A stretch of DNA of 64,000 bases from Stomoxys calcitrans (lineage: Eukaryota > Arthropoda > Insecta > Diptera > Muscidae), in the NCBI RefSeq assembly GCF_963082655.1, contig NC_081552.1, forward strand, positions 187,109,082-187,173,081, in the 5' to 3' direction. Under the pieces are notes generated by a model. The model saw only the letters and a program-made list of their open reading frames with translations. It had not been told where the DNA came from and did not search any database. Shown here one piece after another: positions 1-11,892 of the stretch (positions are counted from its first letter, which is position 1; every line of letters begins with the position of its first letter). The position numbers were made by a program, and so were the translations under genes.

Positions 1-1250
1 AAGTGTCAGCCAATTCGAATAAGAATTGCGCCCTTCGGGGGCTCAGGAAGTAAAATAGAGAGGTCGATTTGTATGAGAGCTGTATCAGGCTACAGACCGA
101 TTCAGACCATAATAAACACGTATTTTGATGGTCAAGAGAGGAGCCGTCATACGAAATTTTACGCAAATCGGATAATATTTGAGACCTCTAGAGGCTCAAG
201 AAGTCAAGATCGCAGATCGGTTTATATGGCAGCTATATCTGGTTATGAACCGACTTGAAACTTATTTGGCACAGTTGTTGAAAGTCATAATAAAATAGGT
301 CGTGCAACATTTCAGTCAAATCGGATAGGAAATGCGCCCTCTAGAAGTTGAAGAAGTCAAGTCCCCAGATCGGTTTATATGACAGCTATATCAGGTTATA
401 GACCGATTTTAACCATACTTGGCACAGTTGTTACATATCGTGCAAAATTTCGAACAAATCGGATGAGAATTGCGCCCTCTAGTGGCTCAAGAAGTTAAGA
501 TTCAAGATCGGTTTAATTGACAGCTGTATCAGATTATTGACCGATTTGAACCTAACTTAGCACAATTGTTGGAAGTCATAGCCAAACACGTGGTGCAAAA
601 TTTCTTTCCAATCGGAGAATAATTGTGCCCCCTAAAAGCTGAAGAAGTCAAGACCCCAGATCGGTTTACATGGCACCTATATCAGGTTATGAACCGATTT
701 AGATCATACTTAGCACAGTTGTTGGAAGTGATACCAAAACACCACATGCAAAATTGCAGTTAAACCAGACTACAATTGGCTCAAGAAGTCAAAATTCAAG
801 ATCGGTTTATACGGCAGCTATGTCAAAAAATGGACCGATTTAAACTATACTATGCGTAGTTATTGGAAGTGATATCAGAACACTACGTGCAAAATTTCAA
901 TAAAATCGGATCAGAATTGCGCCTTCTAGAGGCTCAAGAAATCAAGACCCAAGATCGGTTTATATGGCAGCTATATCAAAACATGGGCCGATATGGCCCA
1001 TTTACAATACCAACCGACCTACAGTAATAGAAAGTATTTGTGCAAGATTTCTAGCGGCTACCTTTACTCCTTCAAAAGTTAGCATGCTTGCGACAGACGG
1101 ACAGACGGACGGACAGGGCTAGGTGGACATAAAATGTCACGACGATCAAGAATATATACACTTTATGGGGTCTTAGTCGAATATTTCGAGGAGTTGCAAA
1201 CCGAATGACGAGATTAGTATACCCCCATTTTATGATGGAGGGTATAAAAA
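1..1250 (+). mobile_element. Family 1 clan element, 5' end outside window
   Basis: The first bases match a point about 205 bp inside the intact neighbour that starts at 1265, so the window edge cuts off the 5' terminus. The body holds about seven divergent 153-bp units, each opening with ATCGGTTTATATGGCAGC or a variant. A very short GACG run (about 1089-1118), the core with its TATATA run and the 3' hairpin ending GGAGGGTATAAAA follow. It is non-coding and non-autonomous. Membership in the repeat clan is direct from sequence; the Helentron/HINE label is inferred from layout. Confidence 0.85.
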
Positions 1251-1264
1251 ATGAGTAAAATAAA

Positions 1265-2980
1265 ACAAGTAAAAGCGTGCTAAGTTCGGCCGGGCCGAAT
1301 CTTATATACCCTCCACCATGGATCGCATTTGTCGAGTTCTTTTCCCGGCATCTCTTCTTGGGCAAAAAAAAAAAAGATATAAGAGAAGATTTGCTCTTCT
1401 ATTAGAGCGATATCAAGATATGGTCCGGTTTGGACCACAATTAAATTATAAGTTGGAGACCTGTGTAAAATGTCAGCCAATTCGAATAAGAATTGCGCCC
1501 TTTGGGGGCTCATGAAGTAAAATAGAGAGATTGATTTATATGGGAGCTGTATCGGGCTATAGACCGATTCAGACCATAATAAACATATATGTTGATGGTC
1601 ATGAGAGAATCCGTCGTACAAAATTTCAGACAAATCGGATAATAATTGCGACCTCTAGAGGCTCAAAAAGTCAAGATCCCAGATCGGTTTATATGGCAGC
1701 TATATCAGGTTATGGACCGATTTAAACCATACTTGGCACAGTTGTTGGATATCATAACAAAACACGTCGTGCAAAATTTCATTCCAATCGGTTAAGAATT
1801 GCGCACTCTAGAGGCTCAAGAAGTCAAGACCCCAGATCGGTTTATATGGCAGCTATATCAGGTTATAAACCGATTTGAACCATACTTGGCACAGTTGTTG
1901 CATATCATAACAAAACACGTCGTGCAAAATTTCATCCCAATCGGATAAGAATTGCGCACTCTAGAGGCTCAAGAAGTCAAGACCCCAGATCGGTTTATAT
2001 GGCAGCTATATCAGGTTATGAACCGATTTGATCCATACTTGGTACAGTTGTTGGATATCATAACAAAACACTTCGTGCAAAACTTCATTCCAATCGGATA
2101 AGAACTACGCACTCTAGAGCCTCAAGAACTCAAGACCCAAGATCGGTTTATATGGCAGCTATATTAAGTTATGAACCGATTTAAACCATACTCAGCACAG
2201 TTGTTGCATATAATAACAGAACACGTCGTGCAAAATTTCATTCTGATCGGATAAGAATTGCGCACGCTAGATGCTCAAGAAGTCAAGACCCAAGATCGGT
2301 TTATATGGCAGCTATATCAGGTTATGGGCCGATTTGAACCATACTTGGCACAGTTGTTGGATATCATAACAAAACACTTCGTGCAAAATTTCGTCCCAAT
2401 CGGATAAGAATTACGCACTCTAGAGGCTCAAGAACTCAAGACCCAAGATCGGTTTATATGGCAGCTATATTAAGTTATGAACCGATTTGAACCATACTCA
2501 GCACAGTTGTTGCATATAATAACAAAACACGTCGTGCAAAATTTCATTCCAATCGGATAAGAATTGCGCACTCTAGAGGCTCAAGAAGTCAAGGCCCAAG
2601 ATCGGTTTATATGGCAGCTATATCAAAACATGGACCGATATGGCCCATTTACAGTACCAACCGACCTACACTAATAAGAAGTATTTGTGCAAAATTTCAA
2701 GAGGCTAGCTTTACTCCTTCGGAAGTTAGCGTGCTTTCGACAGACAGACGGACGGACGGACGGACGGACGGACGGACGGACGGACGGACGGACGGACGGA
2801 CGGACGGACGGACGGACGGACGGACGGACGGACAGACGGACGGACATGGCTAGATCGACATAAAATTTCACGACGATCAAGAATATATATACTTTATGGG
2901 GTCTCAGACGAATATTTCGAGTAGTTACAAACAGAATGACGAAATTAGTATACCCCCCATCTTATGGTGGAGGGTATAAA
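1265..2980 (+). mobile_element. Complete family 1 clan element (young subfamily)
   Basis: This is a full-length copy from ACAAGTAAAAGCGTGC to GGAGGGTATAAAA. The 5' palindrome TTCGGCCGGGCCGAA lies at 1285-1299 and is followed by the motif TATACCCTCCACCATGG, whose first 15 bases recur inverted at the 3' end. Units begin at 1834, 1987, 2140, 2293, 2446 and 2599 (AGATCGG), a step of exactly 153 bp each time. The element carries a long GGAC microsatellite and the 3' variant with six C residues (CCCCCCATCTTATGG) that marks the young subfamily. It stands 14 bp after the previous element in the same orientation. Confidence 0.9.
2740..2846 (+). repeat. (GGAC)n / (GTCY)n microsatellite
   Basis: This is a nearly pure tetranucleotide array of about 25 units with a few GACA variants, sitting between the last 153-bp unit and the core of the family 1 element. 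Older family members carry only two to five units at this position. The place and composition match the (GTCY)n tract described for mini-me/DINE-1 elements. Confidence 0.95.
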
Positions 2981-3004
2981 AATAAACAAACTGACAAACA
3001 AACA

Positions 3005-3462
3005 CAATTTTTTTATACCCTACACCACCCATGTGGTACAGAGTATTATAAGTTTGTGCATTTGTTTGCAACACTAAGAAGGAGAAGATCTAGACCCGTT
3101 GATAAGTATATCGATCTTCTCAGAATCACTTTCTGATTCGATTTAATGGCTGTAGTTACTAAAATTTTCAACCTATCTGCAAGGATTTTTATGTTTCTGA
3201 TAATATCTGCAAGATTTAATCAAATTCGGCTCCTATGTGGATACAGCTCCCATATATAGGTATCGCCCGATTTGCATTTAATGGTCGTAAGAACTATAGT
3301 TTTATCCGATCTGCACAAAATTTGGCACGGATTATTTTGTTGTCGGCCCTATTGGATTATTGCAACATTCACCACTATATGATATAAGGCAAATAACATA
3401 GTTCGAGAATGTGTTTTAAGGAAAAAATGGTTCATAGATCAGCCTTGGTATTCTGCAACTAA
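3005..3462 (-). mobile_element. Family 3 clan element, truncated
   Basis: It opens with the family 3 terminal hairpin (TACCCTACACCACCCATGTGGTACAGAGTA), then the AGAAGGAGAAGATCTAGACC core and one or two decayed units with CTCCCATATATAGGTATCGCCCGAT. The 5' end is missing and the array is badly eroded, so this is one of the older copies here. Confidence 0.65.
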
Positions 3463-4578
3463 TTTTTATACCCTCCACCATAGGATGGGGGTATACTAAT
3501 TTCGCCATTCTGTTTGCAACATCTCGAAATGTGCGTCTAAGACCCCATAAAGTATATATATTCTTGATCGTCATGTCATTTTAAGCCAATCTAGCCATGT
3601 CCGTCCGTCCGTCTGTCCGTGCTGTCTGTTTGTCGAAAGCACGCTAACTTTCTAAGGAGTAAGGCTAGCCGCTTGAAATTTTGCACAAATACTTTTTACT
3701 AGTGTAGGTCGGTTGGTATTGTAAATGGACCAAGTCGGTCCCTGTTTTGAGCAGTGTTTTGGTAGTACTTTCAACTACAATGCCAAGTATAATTTTAATC
3801 AGTCCATGTTTTGATATAGCTGCCATATAAGCGGATCTTGGGTCTTGACTTCTTGAGCCTGTAGAGGGCACAATTCTCGTCTGGTTTAACTGAAATTTTG
3901 CACGTAGTGTTTTGGTAGCACTTCCAACAATTGTGCTAAGTATGATTTAAATAGGTCCATTATCTGGTATAGCTGTCATATAAACCGATCTTGAATCTTG
4001 ACTTCTTGAGCCAATAGAGCGCGCAGTTCTCATCCGATTTAGCTGAAATGATTTTGCATGAGGTGTTTGGTTATGACTTCCAGTAACTGTACTAAGTATG
4101 GCGTAAGTCGGTATAGAACCTGATATAGCTCCCGTATAAACTGATCTTGGATCTTGACTTCTTGAACCTCTAGAGGGCGCAATTCTCATCCGATTTGGCT
4201 GAAATTTTGTACAACGGCTTCTCTCATGACCTTCAGCATACATTTTCAATATGGTCTGAATCGATCAATATTTCGATACAGCTCGCATATAAACCTATCT
4301 CCCGATTTGGTGTCTTGAGCCCCTACAAGACGCAATTCTTATGCGAATGAACTGAAATATTACACAATGATTTCTACAATGTTCAGCATTCGTTTATGGT
4401 CCGAATTGGACTATAACTTATAACTATAACTTGACATAGCTCCAATACCATAACAGTTCTTATTCAATATTCTTTGCTTGTCTAAAAAGAGATACCGCGC
4501 ATAGAACTCGACAAATGCGATCAATGGTGGAGGGTATATAAAATTCGGCCTGGCCGATCTTAGCACGCTCTTACTTGT
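3463..4578 (-). mobile_element. Complete family 1 clan element (older subfamily)
   Basis: It runs on the minus strand from the terminal TTTTTATACCCTCCACCAT at 3463 to the 5' end CTTACTTGT at 4578. The 5' palindrome is eroded (TTCGGCCTGGCCGAT, 4543-4557). Its GTCC tract is only a few units long and its core reads ACATCTCGAAATGTGCGTCTAAGACC, which distinguishes it from the young subfamily. Five or six 153-bp-type units lie between. Confidence 0.85.
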
Positions 4579-4840
4579 TCTTTTTTAGGACGGATTCTAA
4601 GGCAATGCACATGCTATTTGTATATCCGGGAAGCAATTGTAGGTGTTTGGAAAAAGAAAATCCATAGCTACAACAGAACACTTTTAAAGCAAGGAGAAAA
4701 CTAGTGTTACCAACAGTCGAACTTGCTGGGTGTTAGGTAAGATATTTACAGAATGCCAAGGTATAAAGCCTCCACACTAAACGGTAACTAACGATGGCCT
4801 CTTTTACAAATAGGTTGAAACGCGTCATACCATTCATAAA
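4579..4840. other. Spacer without recognised gene
   Basis: These 262 bp separate two clan elements. I see no repeat I recognise, no open frame of note and no RNA signal. Confidence 0.5.
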
Positions 4841-6427
4841 ACAAGTAAAAAGGCGTTAAGTTCGGCCGGGCCGAACTTTGGATACCCACCACCTCGGGAA
4901 TATATGTAAACCACCTTTCATCAAAATTCGGTGGAAATTTCATACCCTATGTCCCATATCAGTTATATCAAAATATGTTCCGATTTGGACCAAATACTAA
5001 AAGTACACTAGCTATATCTAAAAATAAACCGATCTGAACCATATACGACACGGATGTCGAAAAGCCTAACATAAGTCACTGTGTCAAATTTCAGTGGAAT
5101 CGGATTATAAATGCGCCTTTTATGGGGCCAAGACCTTAAATCGCGATATCGGTCTATATGGCAGCTATATTCAAATCTCGACCGATCTGGGCAAAATTGA
5201 AGAAGGACTTCGAAGAGCCTAACCAAACTCACTGTCTCAAATTTCAGCGACATCGGACAATAAATGCGTCTTTTATGGCCCCAAAACCTAAAACGTAGAT
5301 ATTGGTCAATATGGCAGCTATATCCAAATCTGAACCGATCTGTGCGATATTGCAGAAGTATGTCAAGGGGTTTATCTTAAATTACTGTCCCATCGGACAT
5401 CGGATAATATATAAGCATTTTATGGGCCGAAAACCATAAATCAAGAAATCGGTCTATATGGCAGCTATATCCAAATCTGAACCGATCTGAGCCAAATTGA
5501 AGAAAGGTGTCGAAAGGCATAACACAACTCACTGTCCCAAATTTCAGCAAGATCGGATAATAAATGTGGCTTTTATGGGACTTAGACCCTAAATCGAATG
5601 ATCGGTCTATATGGCAGCTATATCCAAATCTGGACCGATCTGAGCCAAATGCACGGAGGATGTTGAAGGGCCTGACACAACTCACTGTTCCAAATTTCAG
5701 CAAAATCGGATAATAAATGTGGCTTTTATGGGCCTAAGACCATTAATTGGCATATCGGTCTATATGGTAGCTATATCCAAATCTAGACCGATCTGAGCCA
5801 AATTCACGGAGGATGTCAAGGGGTTTAACTTTAATTACTGTCCCAAATATTTGCGACATCGGGTAATATATAAGCATTTTATGGGCCGAAAACCATAAAT
5901 CAAGAAATCGGTCTATATGGCAGCTATATCCAAATCTGAACCGATCTGAGCCAAATTGAAGAAAGGTGTCGAAAGGCATAACACAACTCACTGTCCCAAA
6001 TTTCAGCAAGATCGGATAATAAATGTGACTTTTATGGGACTTAGACCCTAAATCGGATGATCGGTCTATATGGCAGCTATATCCAAATCTGGACCGATCT
6101 GAGCCAAATTCACGGAGGATGTTGAAGGGCCTAACGCAACTCACTGTCCCAAATTTCAGCAAAATCGGATAATAAATGTGGCTTTTATGGGCCTAAGACC
6201 CTAAATCGGCCGATCGGTCTATATGGGGGCTATATCAAGATATAGTCCGATATAGCCCATCTTCGAACTTAACCTGCTTATGGACAAAAAACGAATCTGT
6301 GCAAAGTTTCAGCTCAATATCTCTATTTTTAAAGGCTGTAGCGTGATTTCAACAGACAGACGGACATGTCTAGATCGTCTTAGATTTTTACGCTGATCAA
6401 GAATATATATACTTTATAGGGTCGAAT
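4841..6427 (+). mobile_element. Family 2 clan element, 3' hairpin lost
   Basis: It starts ACAAGTAAAAAGGCGTT with the perfect palindrome AGTTCGGCCGGGCCGAACT and the motif GGATACCCACCACCTCGGG. Units start (ATCGGTC) at 5448, 5601, 5754, 5907, 6060 and 6213, again 153 bp apart. Two alternating unit types recur (around 5400-5700 and 5860-6160), so a two-unit block was duplicated. The copy ends just after ACTTTATAGGGTCG, before the hairpin. The antisense frame across the units stays open for 108 and 139 codons; see findings. Confidence 0.88.
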
Positions 6428-7418
6428 TTTGATTGTGGGCTTCTAAACCACACTTCTAAAATCCCCCAATGTTAGACTATTTGTATGTACTTGTCTTACC
6501 GCCAAATGCCCCAAGTTAAAATATCCACAATATTAGTTAAGCACTTGATTGGACTTCAAACCGCAAGTAGAACAGCATCAGTACACAATAATCAGTGTAA
6601 TATATTCATTGTTTTTACACATAACAAATGCGGACGTTCCTTCTTTTATGCCAAACGCTATCCTAGTTTTCAAATTCATAAAAGTGAATAAAAACAGAGA
6701 AAAAAAAACTTTTTTAAAAGCTTCATTGTCTATAACAAATTTACAGGAAGTTTCGAGGTTTTACGATTTTAGTTTGGCGAATATTTTCATTCCATTCATA
6801 TCATATTCACGATTGCTTTGCCTAACGGACTGTATGCTGTTGACACAAAGCGAAGGATGTATACAATGAAATGGAATCAAGGAAGTCGACAGACAACAGC
6901 ACGAAAGGATAACAAAAGGATTCCATTTGCAGGCACACAGCACATGGTATGGAATGTTTTCGTTCGTGCCAGTGAAAACGTCCCACATGCAGACACTATG
7001 GTTATGATATTTCTACTCAAAGCAATGCCCTTGACATCCTACTGATGCTAGATGCATATGACGGATGTGGCAAATGCTATAGAAACTTCATAATGTGTGC
7101 AATTTTGGTTTTTGTGCAAGGATATTTCACATTAAGTGTGTCAAGTGATTTGACTTCCCAAAAGCCTAAGAGGAGAAATTAAAAGGTTGTGATCTATGAC
7201 TTTTGCATATTCGTAAGTTTTTTGACCATTCTGAATATTTTTTATATAATAAGCAAATAAACTCAGTTTGTGATTTCGAAAGGGCTATGTTCAAAGTTGT
7301 GGAAAGTTCCATGAAAGCCTAACAGCAGTCAGTTTATTTTGTGCTGTGGTACACAAAGATGTAAACATTTGAACAGGTAGAGATATTATGCAACATTTGT
7401 AATTAAACCAGTAGGGAA
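6428..7418. other. AT-rich spacer, no recognised gene
   Basis: About 1 kb lies between clan elements. Open frames of up to 106 codons overlap on both strands, but none shows a recognisable motif, splice context or bias. It may be single-copy intergenic or intronic DNA. Confidence 0.5.
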
Positions 7419-8565
7419 AGGCAAAAGTCGGTCGGAGCAGACTATATAATACCCTTCACCAACGAGTATACATAATACGTTAAACATAAAGCACTTATAT
7501 CCAAATCTAGTCAGACTTTATTTTTGCATACCCATTGAAATATCGAATAGAAATTTGTAGGATTTTCTTACGATAGTACGAAAATTGTGGCTTCTACAGC
7601 CTTAAAAGTCGAAACGCATAAAATATATATATGGGAATTTTATCTAAATCTGATTCGATTTTGATGAAAATTGCACACGTATTGGGATGTCAATTAAAAC
7701 ATCTCATGAAAAATTTTATAGAGATCGGACCAAAATTGTATCTACTACAGCTTTAAGAGGGCATATCGGATGAAAGATATATATGATAGATATATATGAT
7801 CTGATCGGATTCTTATAAAATTTTGCACACATATTGGGACGTCACAAATTGGTAAAGATCGGACCAAAATTGTGTCTTCTACAGCCTTAAAAGGCCATAT
7901 CGGATGACAGATATATATGGGAGCTATATATATATCTGATCCGATTCTGATAAAATTTTGCACATATATTAAGACATCACACGAAACATCTCGTGCTAAA
8001 TTTGATAAAGATCGGGCCGAAATTGTGGCTCCTATAGCTTCAAGAGGGCATATCGGATGAAAGATATGTATGGAAGCTAAAGGGTGATTTTTTTGAGGTT
8101 AGGATTTTCATGCATTAGTATTTGACAGATCACGTGGTCACGTGGGATTTCAGACATGGTGTCAAAGAGAAAGATGCTCAGTATGCTTTGACATTTCATC
8201 ATGAATAGACTTACTAACGAGCAACGCTTGCAAATCATTGAATTTTATTACCAAAATCAGTGTTCGGTTCGAAATGTGTTCATTCACCGTTCAGCGATGA
8301 GGCTCATTTCTGGTTGAATGGCTACGTAAATAAGCAAAATTGCCGCATTTGGAGTGAAGAGCAACCAGAAGCCGTTCAAGAACTGCCCATGCATCCCGAA
8401 AAATGCACGATTTCAATGAAATTTTACACACATATTAGGATGTCCAAAAAATACTTTGTGCCAAATTTGTTAAGGGTCGCACCAAAATTCGGCCTTCTAC
8501 AGCCTTAAAGGACCTTATTGGAAGAAAGATATATATGGGAGCTATATATAAATCTAGTCCGATTC
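7419..8565 (+). mobile_element. Family 3 clan element split by a Tc1/mariner derivative
   Basis: The 5' end reads AAAGTCGGTCGGAGCAGACTATATAATACCCTTCACCAAC. Units of the type GATGAAAGATATATATGGGAGC / CCGATTCTGATAAAATTTTGCACA follow. The array is interrupted at 8080-8409 by a foreign fragment and resumes at about 8410 with AATGAAATTTTACACACATATTAGG, mid-unit. The 3' part (microsatellite, core, hairpin) is missing. Confidence 0.75.
8080..8409 (+). mobile_element. Internally deleted Tc1/mariner derivative, copy 1
   Basis: It begins with the terminal sequence AAGGGTGATTTTTTTGAGG and runs through the coding start of a transposase (MNRLTNEQRLQIIEFYYQNQ, helix-turn-helix of the DUF4817 type). It then jumps by a deletion at CGAAATGTGTTCATTCACCGTTCAGCG to the DDE region (FSDEAHFWLNGYVNKQNCRIW, in which the D of SDE is the likely second catalytic acidic residue). 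The 3' terminal repeat is absent. It interrupts a family 3 unit. It is not functional. Confidence 0.8.
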
Positions 8566-9173
8566 TAAATTAAAGATGAATTTGTGGTCTGATTTGCAAA
8601 CTGTTTTTATTCTGCATCCAAAGACAAGGAAATGATGCGTGACATCACTTATGATTTCGATGATTTTCGATTCTATTCAAATTGTAAACACTTCCTTTTC
8701 AATATCTCGCAGAAGCTTGCCTTGTAATTGACACTGGTCGTATACACCTGCAAGAAGCCATTCGCCAAGTTAAGGGTTGAAACCGCTAGTCATTCCCTGC
8801 CTGTAGATTACAGTGGTCTGCTGGACAGCCCACGGTTTGACTTGGTAAAAATTTGGTACGTTAGGTACAACCTTACAATGGCGGAGTTATATCTGTAGAA
8901 ACCGGTTCTTAGTCAGGATTCAGAACTTCCATCAGTGTTGTGTTAGCCTCGTCTTGTGATTCCACCAGGAGTCATGATGAGCTTCTATACGCATCCAGGG
9001 GCAGGTGAGAAAACTGTGGAACCACTCTTTATCTTTAGATGCTTCACTAGCTGCTGCTGTCGAAGTACTTTTCGAGTTCCGTGCTTCCCCGCTGGCGCAC
9101 ACCTTGAGCCCAGTCCAACTGGATGACCCACCCACACAGGGTTTGTCGGGTCCCGTTTCGATTACATCCCCTT
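8566..9173. other. Low-information region downstream of the DUF4780 relic
   Basis: There is no clan unit here. The part from about 8930 is probably the decayed 3' end of the minus-strand gene at 9174-10011 (a serine/alanine-rich 67-codon minus frame at 8932-9135). I see nothing definite in 8566-8930. Confidence 0.4.
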
Positions 9174-10011
9174 CTATCTCGATTGTGGCAGGGGGATTTT
9201 CAGTCTCCTACGATCCCCCAGACTTAAGCGATGTGGTCGATAGTTCCTCATGCAAGTGTTCAGCAACAACTGCTGAGTCGTCTCCTGATTCCCCAACCCC
9301 AACCCGCTTCTATAGACCTTCAGTTTCAACTTGTTGAATCCGTAGGATACAACCCCTTCATACTTGTTGAGGTCTGCGAGACAGGCGGAGTTTAGTACGA
9401 ATACTACCAATCTTCCAGTCGGTGGTCGAAAGATTGGGATTTGATTCCCTTAATCTTCCAAGTATCGATTAAGGATCGAAGGGAATCCTTGGTATCCAAG
9501 CATGCACCATCGGTCGAGAAGGAATATCTTCCTTCTTGATTAAATCTAGCGCTGCACTTGGCCAGATCTCTCCAATCTTTTTTAGCGCACAACAATACAT
9601 TTCAATCGTGCATTGATCCCCAAAGGTAATTTGCCATTATCGGCCTACATCAACACAAACTGCTTCTGCAAGGACATCGGAGTGTACTGATGATAGTCCA
9701 TTGACTATCCCACTCCGATTATTCCTAGGTATGCAGCCCAGTTCTTCTGCCTTGTCGACAACTGCCATCACCAAACTGTCCCTAGCGACATTAGCAAAGG
9801 TTCTTGGACCCATCTTACCATTGTTCGCCCGAGTTCTTTTAGTCATGGGATGCCTCCCGGGTGACCGCAGCTTTTTGGCTGACTGCAGTCCAGTTTCCAA
9901 ATCTAGACGTGTAGTCTTTGGGGTAGCCTTGGCAGCGAATCCCTGAGCCCAATTTAGGGAGACCCTCCCTATTAGTGAGAGTCTTAGGATCATTCGCACC
10001 AAGTCTCTCAA
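9174..10011 (-). pseudogene. Decayed DUF4780-type gene of a mobile element
   Basis: Read on the minus strand, three frames in series resemble one protein. The first (10011-9637) has a lysine/arginine-rich linker and then FANVARDSLVMAVVDKAEEL..IPRNN and a C-terminal DVGR. The second (9595-9404) gives DWRDLAKC..LIDTWKIKGI..HRLEDW-type sequence. The third (9410-9174) gives VVFVLNSACLADLNKYEGVVSYGF followed by NKLKLKVYRS. That order matches DUF4780 proteins, which are widespread in fly genomes and linked to transposable elements; I know of no biochemical function. Frameshifts separate the three parts, so this is a relic. Assignment rests on recalled family pattern, not on a search. Confidence 0.6.
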
Positions 10012-10506
10012 AAAACCCTAGAGCGATGCGCCTTCTATTTTTCCAACCTCTAAAAAGAGCGTGTTAGTTTAAGGGGTAAGGTCGATGGCCTAGTCAAATT
10101 ACAGGCATGCGAAGAAAGAAGAGGTTCGGCCGTATCCTTAAGACTCGAACCATGTGTCTTCATCAAAAGCCTCTGCTGACCTGTCGTCTGTCGACTGGTG
10201 GAGCCTGGAGCAGCCGCTCCACCTGTGGAGGTTTTAGAAACAGACGACATGCTACGGCCTGATACCACCACCGCAGCTGTTGGGTCATTGGAGTCTATTC
10301 TAAGCCTACTTCCGGGCTCTAGATCTGTCGCTCCACAGAAAACAGACGCAGATCATCAACCGCCTAATGGATACCTATATCGAAGCTATGCTTGGGTGAC
10401 TTAAATTTTTCTTCCAAAAATAATGAGCTAGAGTTACAGGAAAATTCTTGCGGAGCGAAATGACAAAACGTCCGCTCCACTCAACGGTTTAAACAGACTC
10501 GCTGAG
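10012..10506 (-). pseudogene. Upstream portion of the DUF4780-element relic
   Basis: A minus-strand frame (10271-10050) is rich in serine, threonine and glycine (MVVSGRSMSSVSKTSTGGAAAPGSTSRQ..) and lies just upstream of the DUF4780-like block in the same direction. Low-complexity N-termini of this kind are usual in such proteins. The link is inferred from position and composition only. Confidence 0.35.
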
Positions 10507-11884
10507 TGGAGCACAATTTTAATCCGATTTGGCTAAAGTTTCGCATGTGATGTTATGTTACGACTTCCAACAACTGTGCCAAGTACAGTCTGAATCGGTC
10601 TACCTGATATAACCCCCATATAAACGGGTATCCCGATTTAATTTCTTGAGTACTTACAAGCCACAATTTTTGTCCGGTTTGACTGAAATTTTACATGCAG
10701 TGATCTGTTATGTCTTCCAACAATTGTGTCAAGTACGGTCCGCATCGGAGTATAATCTGATATAACTACCACATAAACCGATCTCAAGATTTGACTTCTT
10801 GAGCCCTAACAAGGCTGTGACTTTCAAAAACTGTGCCAAGTACGGTTGGAATTTGTGTATAACTTTATATAGCTCCCATATAAACCGATCTCCCGATTTG
10901 ACTTCTTGAGTCCTTACAAACCGCTATTTTGGTCCGATTTAGCTGAAATTTTGCATGCGGTGTTCTATTACGAATTTCATGGGCAAATTTTGCCCATTAA
11001 CATTCCACTAACGAACAGGGGCAAACTTCTTACATATCAATGAGAGCAGTCCGATTCAAGTTTTTAAGCTCAATGATAAGGGGCCTCCTTTTTACAGCCG
11101 AGTCCGAATGGCGTGCCGCAGTGCGACACTTCTTTGGAGAGAAGTTTTACATGGCATAGTACCTTACAAATTTTGCCAGCGTTAGGAGGGGAAAACCACC
11201 GCTGAAAATTGTTTCTGATGGTCTCACCAGGATTCGAACCCAGGCGTTCAGCGTTGTAGGCGGACATACTAACCTCTGCGCTACGGTGGCCTCCGATTTA
11301 GATATAGCTCTCATATATTTTTATCGCCCGATTTTAGCTTCTAGAGTCACAGCAAGCGCATTTATTGACTCATCTTGCCAAAATTTCGCATAACGCTTTC
11401 CTCGACGGCCAACGCAATATCTGAGAAGTTTGTTCGAAATCGGTTCAGATTTAGATATAGCTCCCATATATATGTTCGTCCATTTTTGGGTAATTTGCGA
11501 TGACATTTGTCAAACGTTTTTATTACAGTTTGAACTCGAAATTTGGTATGGAATAATTAAAACCCCATCTGAAAACATCCGCCGAGGTCCATCAAAATTG
11601 GTTCTGAATTGGATATAGCTTCAACATTTTACTTAAAGGGCAGGTGTAAGGTATTAAACAATGCCTTCCTTGCTGGTTTTTGTCTCAAGAAGTCATATCG
11701 GGATATCGGTATTAGGGGGGCCTATGTCACCATATTGACCGGTTCGGATAAAACCTAGCATAGATGTTGGAAGTCATTACTCAAGTCTTTCTTCCAAATT
11801 TCAGGCAAATCGGATGAAAATTGAGGCTTCTTGGGGCTCAAGAAATCAAATCCGGGGATCGGCTTATATAGGGGCTATATATTT
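10507..11884. mobile_element. Old clan-element fragments, host of a SINE
   Basis: 10507-10977 carries minus-orientation family 1-like units (CCGATTTGGCTAAAGTTTCGCA, CTCCCATATAAACCGATCTCCCGAT). The array stops at TTCTATTACGA, where a SINE begins. 11293-11640 is a divergent family 3-like piece (TTCAGATTTAGATATAGCTC). 11690-11884 is plus-orientation family 1-like (CAAATCGGATGAAAATTGAGG). No termini survive, and the orientation switches show rearrangement. Confidence 0.6.
10978..11292 (-). mobile_element. tRNA-headed SINE, near full length
   Basis: On the minus strand the head starts at about 11292 with GGCCACCGTAGCGCAGAGGTT. It contains an A-box-like TAGCGCAGAGG and a perfect B box GGTTCGAATCC, both internal RNA polymerase III promoter elements. 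The body continues with CAGCGGTGGTTTTCCCCTCC, TGTCGCACTGCGGCACGCC and GCCCCTTATCATTGAGC, and ends GGGCAAAATTTGCCC at about 10978. Five further copies or fragments occur in this window. It interrupts a clan unit. Confidence 0.85.
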
Positions 11885-11892
11885 TTATACAC

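Noticed and set aside
2611..2880. Proteins with Arg-Thr-Asp-Gly or Ser-Val-Arg-Pro repeats on both strands
   Set aside because: These are translations of the GGAC/GTCC microsatellite, open in several frames on both strands.
11220..11292. A functional tRNA gene
   Set aside because: It has A- and B-box-like sequences but no tRNA fold with acceptor pairing, and it continues into the SINE body seen in other copies.
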